A DNA stretch of 64,000 bases from a virus. Position numbers and translations under genes: made by a program. Of this stretch, positions 15,417-23,149 are shown in pieces; position 1 is the first letter of the stretch, and each line of letters opens with the position of its first letter. The notes under the pieces were generated by a model. It did not search any database. It had not been told where the DNA came from and saw only the letters and a list, made by a program, of their open reading frames with translations. Location: positions 1 through 64,000 of the IMG/VR virus record IMGVR_UViG_3300020463_000008; one strand, given 5' to 3'.

Positions 15417-15940
15417 TTATTTGCCTTCTTTAAAAATTTACCATCAGGTCCTCGCTTTTGACTAGCACTCTGATGTGGTTGTTTTGCTTTATCTTCTGCA
15501 ACTTGAGCATCCGCAATCATCTTATCAGCTTCTTCAGTATTAATCTGAGCAACTTTACTTGCTACAGCTGGAGTAATTTTAGGAAATAATTTATCCAACC
15601 TCTGTTCTTTAATCGCTAATAAAATTTTTGCTTCATCAGGATCTACACTTTCAAGCATTTCAATAAACAATCCTTCCCTCTTAATAGGTTTAAGATCGTC
15701 TCGCTTAAAGATATATCCTATGCGTCTAGCTTCTAGATATAAATTTGTAGGAAACATTCCATCAGGTTCATCAGCCTTTTTAAAAGGTGGTGTTCCCTCT
15801 GGTAGGATCCACTTGTTAGCAGGATTAAATGCATTTTCAAATATAATTCTTACTAATGCATCAGTGCCAGCTATTTCTTCAATCTTATCAGGATTATCAT
15901 TTATATCCTGTAATATTTTATATATAAACTTCTGTGCCAT
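15413..15940 (-). CDS. Conserved T4-like phage protein, 175 aa
   Basis: The N-terminal part (MAQKFIYKILQDINDNPDKI) and the middle (IFENAFNPANKWILPEGTPP) match a family I associate with T4-like marine phages, with no known function. The C-terminal 50 residues are a polar, basic tail (QSASQKRGPDGKFLKKANK) likely to be disordered. It lies directly downstream of RNase H, so a replication link is possible. Confidence 0.75.
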   Translation of the reverse strand: MAQKFIYKILQDINDNPDKIEEIAGTDALVRIIFENAFNPANKWILPEGTPPFKKADEPDGMFPTNLYLEARRIGYIFKRDDLKPIKREGLFIEMLESVDPDEAKILLAIKEQRLDKLFPKITPAVASKVAQINTEEADKMIADAQVAEDKAKQPHQSASQKRGPDGKFLKKANK

Positions 15941-15942
15941 AA

Positions 15943-16833
15943 TTAAAACTCCTCAATTTCCTCTAATAATAAACTGCAACGATTTGACATCAAGTAATTA
16001 TATAGTGACATCTTATCGCCTTTTGCCTTATTATTTAGGTATTCATTTAAGATAGCATTTTCATATTCCTCTGGGATTTTATCTAGAGAAATACACCTTT
16101 CATTCCTATCCCACCTTGCTCTTTCTTCATCAGTAGTACATGCTTCTCTACCATTTGCATAGAAATCCTCAAGTATTTTCTTAGTGACAGGTTTCTGCCT
16201 GACACCCTCTTGATGAAATATATCATCAGGAGAAAATATATTTGGTACACCATCACCAGTATCTCCTTTGACAATATGTGTAATGGTAAATTCTTTTACA
16301 GTTTCACCTTTATCTAAAACTACAAACTTCTTTTGCATAGGTGAGAACTGTTTTACATGTTCATATTTTTGTAGTTGCTTGAAGTCTTTATCACTTGAGA
16401 TAATCATTACTGGTTCATTATTACCAAATGTATCTGTATGATTTGCGAGTGCACCTATAACATCATCGGCTTCACATCGGTCAATCCTCATAACTTTATA
16501 AGGAGAGTGTTCATCTATCTCTTCTCTTACTTTATTCATTATTGTAAATAAAACATCCCAAGGCATATCATCAGTCTCACGACTCCCTGCCCTTTTAGAT
16601 TTATAAAATGAATGATAATCTTTTCTCCAATAATTATAGCTGTCGCAACAAACAACCATGTCACCATATTCTTTACCGAATCTTTTTTTGTAAAGTTTAA
16701 TGCTTGATAAAATACAGTGTCGAATAATATCTTCAGCACCTCTTAGGTCGCCAGACTCTGCTGACTGAATAATATCTTTACGAAAAGACATTATATTGCT
16801 TATTGCAACTTGACTATAATCTAATAAAATCAT
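15943..16833 (-). CDS. rnh: RNase H / 5'-3' flap exonuclease, T4 Rnh-like
   Basis: The 296-aa protein has the FEN-type nuclease core: MILLDYSQVAISNIM at the N-terminus, VVCCDSYNYWRKDYHSFYKS, RCEADDVIGALA and MIISSDKDFKQLQKYEHV, which carry the acidic metal ligands. KGDTGDGVPNIFSP is the helix-hairpin-helix region. T4 RNase H removes RNA primers and short DNA from Okazaki fragments. The length is close to T4 Rnh (about 305 aa). Confidence 0.93.
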   Translation of the reverse strand: MILLDYSQVAISNIMSFRKDIIQSAESGDLRGAEDIIRHCILSSIKLYKKRFGKEYGDMVVCCDSYNYWRKDYHSFYKSKRAGSRETDDMPWDVLFTIMNKVREEIDEHSPYKVMRIDRCEADDVIGALANHTDTFGNNEPVMIISSDKDFKQLQKYEHVKQFSPMQKKFVVLDKGETVKEFTITHIVKGDTGDGVPNIFSPDDIFHQEGVRQKPVTKKILEDFYANGREACTTDEERARWDRNERCISLDKIPEEYENAILNEYLNNKAKGDKMSLYNYLMSNRCSLLLEEIEEF

Positions 16834-17156
16834 TAAGGGAACACTCTATTAGTTTTCATACTTCCAGGATAGGAAAATGATTTTATAGTTGGATAATTAA
16901 AAGATCTCCAACCATCTGCTTCTGTATCAAAGACGACAAATAAATCAGACATACTGTCTTGACCTTTATCACTCTTTGGTAATTTGTCTTCAGGAACCCA
17001 TCTAGTGTTAGTAGTACACTTCATAGTCCTTATATCTCCATCTGCTTTAGTAAAGACAACAGTACATATTGCATCTGCTAGTTGTTGTCTCATTCTCATT
17101 TTATCTGCTTCCATAAATTTTCTATCATCATACTCGTTATTATCAAAGTTTGACAT
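16833..17156 (-). CDS. WYL_2/Sm-like SH3-barrel protein, 107 aa
   Basis: The segment AICTVVFTKADGDIRTMKCTTN then DTEADGWRSFNYPTIKSF fits the Sm-like SH3 beta-barrel family (WYL_2, formerly DUF2693) common in T4-like phages, thought to bind nucleic acid. It overlaps rnh by one base (TAATG style). No catalytic residues are expected. Confidence 0.75.
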   Translation of the reverse strand: MSNFDNNEYDDRKFMEADKMRMRQQLADAICTVVFTKADGDIRTMKCTTNTRWVPEDKLPKSDKGQDSMSDLFVVFDTEADGWRSFNYPTIKSFSYPGSMKTNRVFP

Positions 17157-17169
17157 CTATCCTCCCTAG

Positions 17170-17355
17170 TTATCCAATTATTCTCCATGGCATAACATCT
17201 TCAATCAATTCACCTGCAACATAAAGAGTAGGACTCATCTCTTTAGCGATTTCTTCAGCTTCTTCAAGAGTCTCTGCTTCAATATCTTCCGAAGCAAAGA
17301 TTTTTTTCGTACCATCATTTAGAGTCACATTAAATTGAGTTAAAAATATTGCCAT
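17170..17355 (-). CDS. Small acidic protein, 61 aa, leaderless start
   Basis: The frame is open to 17430, but the start at 17355 (MAIFLTQFNV) is favoured because it lies 7 nt after the -10 of P4; the longer frame would span the terminator and promoter. The protein begins with beta strands (FLTQFNVTLNDGTKKIF) and ends in an acidic helix (EEAEEIAKEM). No Shine-Dalgarno precedes the ATG. Function is unknown. Confidence 0.7.
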   Translation of the reverse strand: MAIFLTQFNVTLNDGTKKIFASEDIEAETLEEAEEIAKEMSPTLYVAGELIEDVMPWRIIG

Positions 17356-17362
17356 AGTTATT

Positions 17363-17391
17363 ATTCTATATCTAAAAAACTTAAAAGTAAA
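17363..17391 (-). promoter_or_regulatory. Sigma70-like promoter (P4), leaderless type
   Basis: The -35 TTTACT (17386-17391) and the -10 TAGAAT (17363-17368) have a 17-bp spacer starting TTTAAGTTTTTT. The T-rich -35 region is at the same time the U-tract of the terminator just upstream. ATG follows after 7 nt. Confidence 0.85.
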
Positions 17392-17422
17392 GGGGAGTGA
17401 TGCTGATGACCGACTCCCCTTT
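17389..17422 (-). terminator. Rho-independent terminator overlapping P4
   Basis: A 10-bp stem (AAAGGGGAGT 17389-17398 paired with ACTCCCCTTT 17413-17422) with a 14-nt loop is followed on the minus strand by TTTACTTTTAAGTTTTTT. It ends the winged-helix transcript from 17446-17706. Its tail provides the -35 of the next promoter. Confidence 0.75.
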
Positions 17423-17445
17423 AAAATCATTTCAGGACGAAATAA

Positions 17446-17706
17446 TTATGCACTCATTAGTGCTCTGTATCCAGCAGCAACAACTGCCCTTGTAGGTGTA
17501 CCAATACGATACTTCTTAAAGGTTTGACCAACAGAATTAGTTCTGTTATTCAAATAGATTGCATAACCTTTTAATTTAAGGTTTTGAATTACCGCATAAG
17601 GATTCGCTACATTGAATCTTTGTGCGATTTGATTTGCAGTAAACTCACTGCCATTTTGTAATGCACGAAGCACTTTAGCTTCTTGCGTTAGTGTTGCTCT
17701 TGCCAT
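17446..17706 (-). CDS. Winged helix-turn-helix protein, 86 aa
   Basis: LTQEAKVLRALQNGSEFTAN then QIAQRFNVANPYAVIQNLKL is a clear winged-helix fold with a recognition helix around residues 35-46. The C-terminal GTPTRAVVAAGYRALMSA is nearly invariant in related marine T4-like phage proteins that I recall. It has its own promoter (P5), a strong AAAGGAGG ribosome site and its own terminator, so it is a monocistronic, probably highly expressed DNA-binding protein, perhaps a regulator or host-nucleoid factor. Confidence 0.85.
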   Translation of the reverse strand: MARATLTQEAKVLRALQNGSEFTANQIAQRFNVANPYAVIQNLKLKGYAIYLNNRTNSVGQTFKKYRIGTPTRAVVAAGYRALMSA

Positions 17707-17756
17707 GTTTCCTCCTTTGGAAAATTTAAAAGCCTGTCTTTATTGACAGTATTATC

Positions 17757-17785
17757 ATTCTACTCTAAAAAAACTTAAAAGTAAA
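17757..17785 (-). promoter_or_regulatory. Sigma70-like promoter (P5)
   Basis: The -35 TTTACT (17780-17785) and the -10 TAGAAT (17757-17762) have a 17-bp spacer TTTAAGTTTTTTTAGAG. It drives the winged-helix gene through a leader of about 45 nt with AAAGGAGGAAAC before the ATG. Confidence 0.85.
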
Positions 17786-17881
17786 GAATTATCTCAAAAA
17801 ACTCTAATATGGCTAAAAACTGGGATTGATGGCAGAAAACGGACTCCATATAAGGACACAGGGACGCAAACAGACATGGGT

Positions 17882-17900
17882 TGGGGTATTTGTACCCTGT
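17882..17900. repeat. Palindromic element copy 1
   Basis: TGGGGTATTTGTACCCTGT has a GGGTA/TACCC stem and a 4-nt loop. It matches copy 2 at 17949-17967 in 16 of 19 positions, in the same orientation 67 bp away. It could be an operator or part of an RNA structure downstream of the 99-aa gene. Confidence 0.6.
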
Positions 17901-17948
17901 GAAATACGCATGCTTCCAGTGGGTCTTAAAATAAGTGTATATATGAAA

Positions 17949-17967
17949 TGGGGTTATTTTACCCTGT
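17949..17967. repeat. Palindromic element copy 2
   Basis: TGGGGTTATTTTACCCTGT has a GGGT/ACCC stem and a 6-nt loop. On the plus strand it is followed by TTTT. It lies 12 bp beyond the end of the 99-aa gene, so on the minus strand it falls in that gene's 3' region. Confidence 0.6.
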
Positions 17968-17978
17968 TTTTAAGGGTT

Positions 17979-18278
17979 TTAGATCTCGTTATTGATAATT
18001 TCGAACCATTGGTCTTTATCTACATCAAAATAGAACTCTTTACATGAATGTGCCCAGAAATCCACTATATGAGTTTGCTCATTATAGCTGATTGTGTAGT
18101 TTCCCATCTCATCTTTCCAGAATGGTAATGGTTCATCGGGAACAACATGCTGTACATAGTAAGCACACTCTTCAGCATTTTGCATAGGCATATCCCATTT
18201 AGAATGGAATACATCTCCAGCAGCAGTATAAGCAGTAAGGATTACAAAGAATATGGTTTCTATTTTTTCTACTAACAT
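17979..18278 (-). CDS. Small secreted protein, 99 aa
   Basis: The N-terminus (IETIFFVILTAYTAAGD) looks like a signal peptide. Two Cys, one in EECAYYVQHV and one in HSCKEFYF, may form a disulfide. The plan is similar to the 103-aa protein at 9949-10260: short signal, N-x-x-C-x-x-Y/V helix, second Cys near the C-terminus. It overlaps the cyclase gene by 7 bp, so it may be coupled to it. Function is unknown. Confidence 0.65.
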   Translation of the reverse strand: MLVEKIETIFFVILTAYTAAGDVFHSKWDMPMQNAEECAYYVQHVVPDEPLPFWKDEMGNYTISYNEQTHIVDFWAHSCKEFYFDVDKDQWFEIINNEI

Positions 18279-20113
18279 GGTTCGTATATGGTTATGAGTT
18301 CCTCTTTGCCCTTGACTTTAATTTTGTCAAGTTCTTTGGACTCAATAGTATTTAGGGCATCTTTGGTGTACTGTGAATATAGAGTCGTACAATTTTTATA
18401 ATTTCTTGTTTGTGCTTCTAATCTAGCAGCAAGGTTTACAGCATCTCCGATAACTGAATAATCAAATCTCATCTCACTACCCATGTTTCCTACAATACAT
18501 GTTCCTGTATTTACACCAGACCCAATATTAATCTCAGGCAATCCTTTTTCTTTATACATCTTTTTCAGTTCTTCAGTTTCTATTGCACATTCCATACTAG
18601 TCTTTACTGCCATCTCCGCATGGTTCTCACAATCTAATGGAGCATTCCAGAAAGCCATAATACAATCGCCCATGTATTTATCTATGGTGCCACCATTCTT
18701 CATAACGATCTTACTCATACGATCTAAGTAATCATTAATCAATAATACTAATCCTTCAGGATCGTCATTATTTTTAAAATATTCAGAGATAGGTGTGAAG
18801 CCAACTATATCCATAAACAAGAATGACATTTCTCTTTTATCTCCACCAAGTTTTAATTTGCTAGGATCTTTTTGTAGAATAGCAACCTGTCTAGGATCTA
18901 AGTATCTTTCAAACTGTTTTCTTATTTGTTGTTTTAAATTAAACTCTAATATAAATCTTGTAAAGGTAGAATGAAATCCTACTAAGAATATTGCTATCAT
19001 AAACCAAGATACATCTATCAACCAACCATACCAAGTAAATGCTAGATATGCTTTTACTCCTGCAGCAATTATTACAGTTGCTAAGTAAACTGCCAACCAT
19101 GCGTATGGTAAGAATCTACAAGCAAGTATAGTTATTATTGCCCAAACTATCATAGCAAGTAATTCAAGCAATGGTAAATAATCTACTCTAGTTATTTGCT
19201 CGCCAGATAAAACAGTTTGTAATGTTGAAGCAGTTATATAATGTGAATACTGTTCACCTCTTGGTGTAGCAATTATATTTGAAATACCAGCAGCAGTTGG
19301 CGATACGATAACAGTCTTACCAAATAATAATAAATCATTTAAATTGTTTTCTACATCCATCATTGACATAGTGTGGTAAACCTTATCGTGTCTTAACCAT
19401 ATTCTAGCATTCGCATCAGTTTCAATAGTAGCGAATCCTGGAACTCTCATAGCTTGAATACCAGCATCACCTGCTTTTACTTGATACGATGGGTCACCTA
19501 CTGCGACTCTAATAACTTCTATGGCTATACTAGGATATACATCTTCACCTATTCTCATTAATAGTGGTACTCTACGAACAACACCATCTATCTCTGGTGC
19601 AGTATTTACAACACCTACACCATTTGCTGATTGTCCCAACTCAGGTATTGGTCCAAGCATACCACCCCATTCAAACAAATAAGGTAAAGGATCGCCAATC
19701 TTAGCAACACCTCTTGGTACACCATTCTTATTAATATCATTAGTTCCTAGCTGAGCAATAACAGTTCCTGCTGTTAGATAATCTTTAAATACCCAGTCGC
19801 CATCTTCTCTATCTTTTTCTGAAAATAATATTGGGAATACTATTACACCTGCTCCAGCATCTCTTAATTTTTCTATTAGAAAAGCATAGTGAGATCTACT
19901 GAAAGGATATTGACCTTTGGCATCTAAGGTTGCTTCATCTATTTCAACTATTACTATATCCTCTGAAAATGTTTGTTCTTCAGATGCAAGTAAAAAGTCG
20001 AAAGACTTTAGTTTAATTATTTCTTTGAAGTCAGGATTTGAGAATCCTATGAGTGCCAGAATGGCAACAGTTATAAATGCACTAGTCCAGTGTGTTAGAA
20101 TCTTTTTTATCAT
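18272..20113 (-). CDS. CHASE2-domain class III adenylate cyclase
   Basis: The 613-aa protein has an N-terminal membrane anchor (about 8-25), a periplasmic CHASE2 sensor (about 30-300, with IVIVEIDEATLDAKGQYPFS), three membrane helices (about 325-400) and a class III cyclase domain (about 420-600). The cyclase has MDIVGFTPISEYF (metal Asp), KYMGDCIMAFW (second Asp, adenine-specifying Lys) and DYSVIGDAVNLAARLE (Asp for adenine, Asn and Arg for catalysis), so it should make cAMP and is complete. It sits just downstream of the curli-type genes and iscU, and overlaps the iscU end. A complete membrane-sensor cyclase is very unusual in a phage. Confidence 0.92.
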   Translation of the reverse strand: MIKKILTHWTSAFITVAILALIGFSNPDFKEIIKLKSFDFLLASEEQTFSEDIVIVEIDEATLDAKGQYPFSRSHYAFLIEKLRDAGAGVIVFPILFSEKDREDGDWVFKDYLTAGTVIAQLGTNDINKNGVPRGVAKIGDPLPYLFEWGGMLGPIPELGQSANGVGVVNTAPEIDGVVRRVPLLMRIGEDVYPSIAIEVIRVAVGDPSYQVKAGDAGIQAMRVPGFATIETDANARIWLRHDKVYHTMSMMDVENNLNDLLLFGKTVIVSPTAAGISNIIATPRGEQYSHYITASTLQTVLSGEQITRVDYLPLLELLAMIVWAIITILACRFLPYAWLAVYLATVIIAAGVKAYLAFTWYGWLIDVSWFMIAIFLVGFHSTFTRFILEFNLKQQIRKQFERYLDPRQVAILQKDPSKLKLGGDKREMSFLFMDIVGFTPISEYFKNNDDPEGLVLLINDYLDRMSKIVMKNGGTIDKYMGDCIMAFWNAPLDCENHAEMAVKTSMECAIETEELKKMYKEKGLPEINIGSGVNTGTCIVGNMGSEMRFDYSVIGDAVNLAARLEAQTRNYKNCTTLYSQYTKDALNTIESKELDKIKVKGKEELITIYEPC

Positions 20114-20510
20114 ACCAATCTTCTATCGCTTTTTTTATTCCTTCTTCTGCTAATACTGAACAGTGTATTTTTATTGGTGGTAAATCTAATGCTTCAGATA
20201 TTTCTTTATTTGTAATATTTTTGGCTTCTTCAATAGTCTTACCAGTTAGCATCTCAACAAACATAGTAGAAGATGCGATAGCAGAACCACAACCATATGT
20301 TTTAAACTTGACATCAGTAATCCTAGCTTTATCTGGATCGTTTGCTCTATCAAGTTTTAATTGGAGTTTCATTACATCTCCACAAGCTGGAGCTCCTACC
20401 ATTCCAGTAGCCACATCGTGGTCTTTCGGATTGAATCTACCAACCGAATGTTTTTCTGGATTGCGTAGAACAGACTCGAATCTTTCTACGACTTTTTTAC
20501 TATATGCCAA
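20082..20510 (-). CDS. iscU: IscU-type Fe-S cluster scaffold
   Basis: The 142-aa protein holds the three IscU cysteines: GAPACGDVMKLQLK, KTYGCGSAIASST and KIHCSVLAEEGIKKAI, including the Asp of CGD. IscU assembles [2Fe-2S] clusters with IscS before transfer to apoproteins. The frame is open to 20564, but the family begins (M)AYSKKVVERFE; the matching codon here is TTG at 20508-20510, with no clear ribosome site. The C-terminal tail EDWYDKKDSNTLD is longer than usual. No IscS or HscA is seen here, so the host would provide them. Confidence 0.9.
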   Translation of the reverse strand: MAYSKKVVERFESVLRNPEKHSVGRFNPKDHDVATGMVGAPACGDVMKLQLKLDRANDPDKARITDVKFKTYGCGSAIASSTMFVEMLTGKTIEEAKNITNKEISEALDLPPIKIHCSVLAEEGIKKAIEDWYDKKDSNTLD

Positions 20511-20518
20511 TGTTATAT

Positions 20519-21922
20519 TTAGTTCTGTGTTGTGGATAAAGTACAGCCACCAGACTGTCCACATATTCCATCTACTGTATAATTTTGACTTGTACCACTA
20601 TTTTGTGTCAAATCAAAATCATATGAGTATCCCGATAAATCTACTTTTGCCCCATGGCTTCCTGCTCCATCTTGTGTGATGTCTACATCATGAGCACTAT
20701 TTCCTGTATCCAATAGTACATCAAGAAAATGTGAGCCAGTACCATACTGGAATATATCCACATCATTGCTATTATTATTTATATCAACAAATAAAGTCTT
20801 TGCTCCATTGTTGTGTTGATATGCTAATACATTGTTGCTACTAGCATCTATATCGATACTCATGAAATGTTTAGCATTAGAATCCCCACTGTTTTTTTGT
20901 ACTAAGGTTAGAGTATTACTATCACCATCTATATCAAACCACATTCTATGACCACCAGTATCATTAGCATCGTCCCCTTGTGATGTATTTACTGTATTAG
21001 AATCTCCAGTAATATCAAAAGCCAAACCATTATCACCACTACTTCCTGATGTTAAAATATTTCCTTGATTAAATGATAGAGTATTGTTGTCGCCTGAAAC
21101 TTGAGCATCACTTGACCAGTTAGTTCCTATGATAAAATTGTTATTACCAGCTTGTCTAACTGTTAAATCATTATTATCTCCTGAGATGTTTACTTTAACA
21201 CCTTCGCCAGTTGCTGATTGAGCAGTTGATTTTATAGTTGATTGACCAGAGCTGGGTGCTACAAGTACCTGTGGTTGAGCTGAAGAAAAATGTGCGTTGT
21301 TCATATCTAACCAACCAGATGTTGTATTAGTAGCATTATTACCATCAATTCTATAATGAATATCCATATTGGCAGAACCACCCCATTCATACCAGTTGAC
21401 TTGTATTGGATACCATTGACCACCAACACCAGAAAATGAACCATTAGAGTTCCAATATGTTGGACCTTGTTGTGCCCAGTCAGATATGACTGCTGTATTA
21501 TTAATATTTACTATAAGACCATCATCATTACGACCAGCAAAATATACTGTTGATGTTTGACCAGCTGTTCCTGGATGTTGCCAGTATCCTGTGATGACTA
21601 CCATTCTCTGTTGTGATCCATAATTATTATTATTAATAACTATGTTTCCACTATTCCAGTTATAATTTAAACTGTCAAGAGTACCAGTTCCTTGTGATGT
21701 ACCTACATAAGCTGGATTAGTATTATTACAGGTAGAGAGATATGAATTGTAATTAAAACAAGGTGCTTCTAAATAAGGTGCATGATGACTAATAGCAAAC
21801 ACCTCATAATTAAGAGTACCACCCCATGCTTTTTCACAGCCAAATATACTTAGAGCAAATAATACCCAAGCTGTTAGAATAACTTTAATTCCTTGTTTTG
21901 AAAAATCTTTAAAATCAATCAT
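20519..21922 (-). CDS. Secreted PA14-like and curlin-repeat protein, 467 aa
   Basis: A signal peptide (about 1-34, containing FALSIFGCEKAWGG) leads to a beta-rich module with VYFAGRNDDGLIVNINN and DIHYRIDG, which resembles PA14-type carbohydrate-binding domains. From about residue 245 the protein is a series of repeats with N/D/G-rich turns and Q-containing strands (NNDLTVRQAGNNN, SNDVDIFQYGTGSH, AHDVDITQDGAGSH), the curlin pattern. It ends with a Cys pair (GICGQSGGC). It could be an extracellular amyloid-like adhesin exported by the CsgG homologue. It overlaps the FecR-domain gene by 4 bp. Confidence 0.8.
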   Translation of the reverse strand: MIDFKDFSKQGIKVILTAWVLFALSIFGCEKAWGGTLNYEVFAISHHAPYLEAPCFNYNSYLSTCNNTNPAYVGTSQGTGTLDSLNYNWNSGNIVINNNNYGSQQRMVVITGYWQHPGTAGQTSTVYFAGRNDDGLIVNINNTAVISDWAQQGPTYWNSNGSFSGVGGQWYPIQVNWYEWGGSANMDIHYRIDGNNATNTTSGWLDMNNAHFSSAQPQVLVAPSSGQSTIKSTAQSATGEGVKVNISGDNNDLTVRQAGNNNFIIGTNWSSDAQVSGDNNTLSFNQGNILTSGSSGDNGLAFDITGDSNTVNTSQGDDANDTGGHRMWFDIDGDSNTLTLVQKNSGDSNAKHFMSIDIDASSNNVLAYQHNNGAKTLFVDINNNSNDVDIFQYGTGSHFLDVLLDTGNSAHDVDITQDGAGSHGAKVDLSGYSYDFDLTQNSGTSQNYTVDGICGQSGGCTLSTTQN

Positions 21923-23034
21923 TGGTTTTGTAAGATATTAATGACATTATCTTGTCCCCCTAATTCATAATCGTAAATTGTAAAATCGTTTTGTGTAAAT
22001 GAAATAACATAGCCATATTCTTTATCTAATCTTAATTCAAAAAAGTTTCCTGCACCCTCTCTAGAGTAAACCCATTCAGGATCTTCATCTAAAATTATAA
22101 TGCCAGTGACAGGATCTTTTCCTAGTTGTATATCACCAGTTCCTTTTTTCTTATCAAACTCGCTTCTCATAGCTTTGGCAAGTTCTTTATTTATCTGAGC
22201 CAAAATATCTACTAGAAAGTTTTGTTCTAAAAAATCTATATCTAAACCAGTAGTCCAAGTATCTTCTTCTTCCTCTAAGTAATCTATTTCTAAATCATCA
22301 AACTGTAGGAAGTCAATATCTAGTGCACTTGCTACTTGGTTATATGCTTTTTCTCTTTCTTGTCCTTCAGCTATCTCTCTTGGTTTGGCAACTATTAATA
22401 AGTTTCCAATCATCTCCTCATCTAAATTTAGTATGACTGGCTTCATAGGTTGACTTGCTATTGTATCAACTACTGTTGCCTGGAATGCTTGATTTAAAAT
22501 TACGAATCCAGCATCAGATTCTACAGCTATCTCACCAACATAACAAGCACCTGTTGTATCACAACTAGGCAATAATATAATAGTAGAAGATCCAACCTCA
22601 TCTACAGTCATAGTAAAGTCTGTTCCCCTTACAGCAATGGTTGCTGTTGGGGTGGTAATATTTACATTTGTTGCTGAGTTTTTTGCTATCTGACCAGAAG
22701 CATATCTTATTGTTCCGAGACTAGCTTTTAATGATAACTTCCCTGTCTTAGTATTAGGATCGTAAACAAATTCATCAATTACTAATTTACTATGACTTGT
22801 GACATCAACTCTGGTATCGTCAATAAACTCAATAGCAGTTTTACCATTACCAGTTTTAACTGTATCATAACTGAATACATCTACTTCTTTTTCAGTGGTG
22901 ACAGATTCGCCATCACTTTTTCTTTCTATACTACCATTTCCTTCATGAAGTGTCACCTCACCAATACTTGCCTTTGCTTCTTGAGAGCATAGTATAAGCA
23001 TGAACAAGATAGTTAATGGTAAGGCAAACTTCAT
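21919..23034 (-). CDS. FecR-domain periplasmic protein, 371 aa
   Basis: A signal peptide (about 1-22, ending EAKAS) precedes a FecR-type beta domain: DVFSYDTVKTGNGKTAIEFI, TRVDVTSHSKLVIDEFVYDP and VNITTPTATIAVRGTDFTM are family hallmarks. The C-terminal half is acidic and helical, then beta-rich, ending QDNVINILQNQ, itself reminiscent of a curlin half-repeat. FecR domains act as periplasmic sensors or surface-polymer scaffolds. It is tightly packed between a 37-aa gene and the PA14-curlin gene and is part of the curli-type block. Confidence 0.85.
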   Translation of the reverse strand: MKFALPLTILFMLILCSQEAKASIGEVTLHEGNGSIERKSDGESVTTEKEVDVFSYDTVKTGNGKTAIEFIDDTRVDVTSHSKLVIDEFVYDPNTKTGKLSLKASLGTIRYASGQIAKNSATNVNITTPTATIAVRGTDFTMTVDEVGSSTIILLPSCDTTGACYVGEIAVESDAGFVILNQAFQATVVDTIASQPMKPVILNLDEEMIGNLLIVAKPREIAEGQEREKAYNQVASALDIDFLQFDDLEIDYLEEEEDTWTTGLDIDFLEQNFLVDILAQINKELAKAMRSEFDKKKGTGDIQLGKDPVTGIIILDEDPEWVYSREGAGNFFELRLDKEYGYVISFTQNDFTIYDYELGGQDNVINILQNQ

Positions 23035-23035
23035 T

Positions 23036-23149
23036 TTAAAATGACCATGACAATAACAACATAATCGATGGTTGATGTAATATATCAGTTAAATATGTTC
23101 CAACAGATTCGTCAAGTATATTAGTCAGTCTGAGAGATATCGATATCAT
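23036..23149 (-). CDS. Small membrane-like protein, 37 aa, in the curli block
   Basis: The ORF begins within the last codons of the curlin-like gene, out of frame, with AGGAG 6 nt before its ATG. It reads MISISLRLTNILDESVGTYL and ends in the hydrophobic stretch PSIMLLLSWSF. It stops 1 bp before the FecR-domain ATG, which lacks a good ribosome site of its own, so this gene may couple translation of the FecR protein. Function is unknown. Confidence 0.55.
   Translation of the reverse strand: MISISLRLTNILDESVGTYLTDILHQPSIMLLLSWSF

Larger units (their letters stand above)
17707..17978 (-). other. 272-bp regulatory intergenic region
   Basis: This is the longest gap in the window. It holds promoter P5 and its leader nearest the winged-helix gene, then about 100 bp without features, then two related palindromic elements at 17882-17900 and 17949-17967. 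No tRNA or convincing ORF was found. A plus-strand frame here runs into the next gene and looks spurious. Confidence 0.6.

Noticed and set aside
17826-18047. Plus-strand frame in the longest gap
   Set aside because: No ribosome site, no homology and it runs into the 99-aa gene on the other strand. All other convincing genes are on the minus strand.
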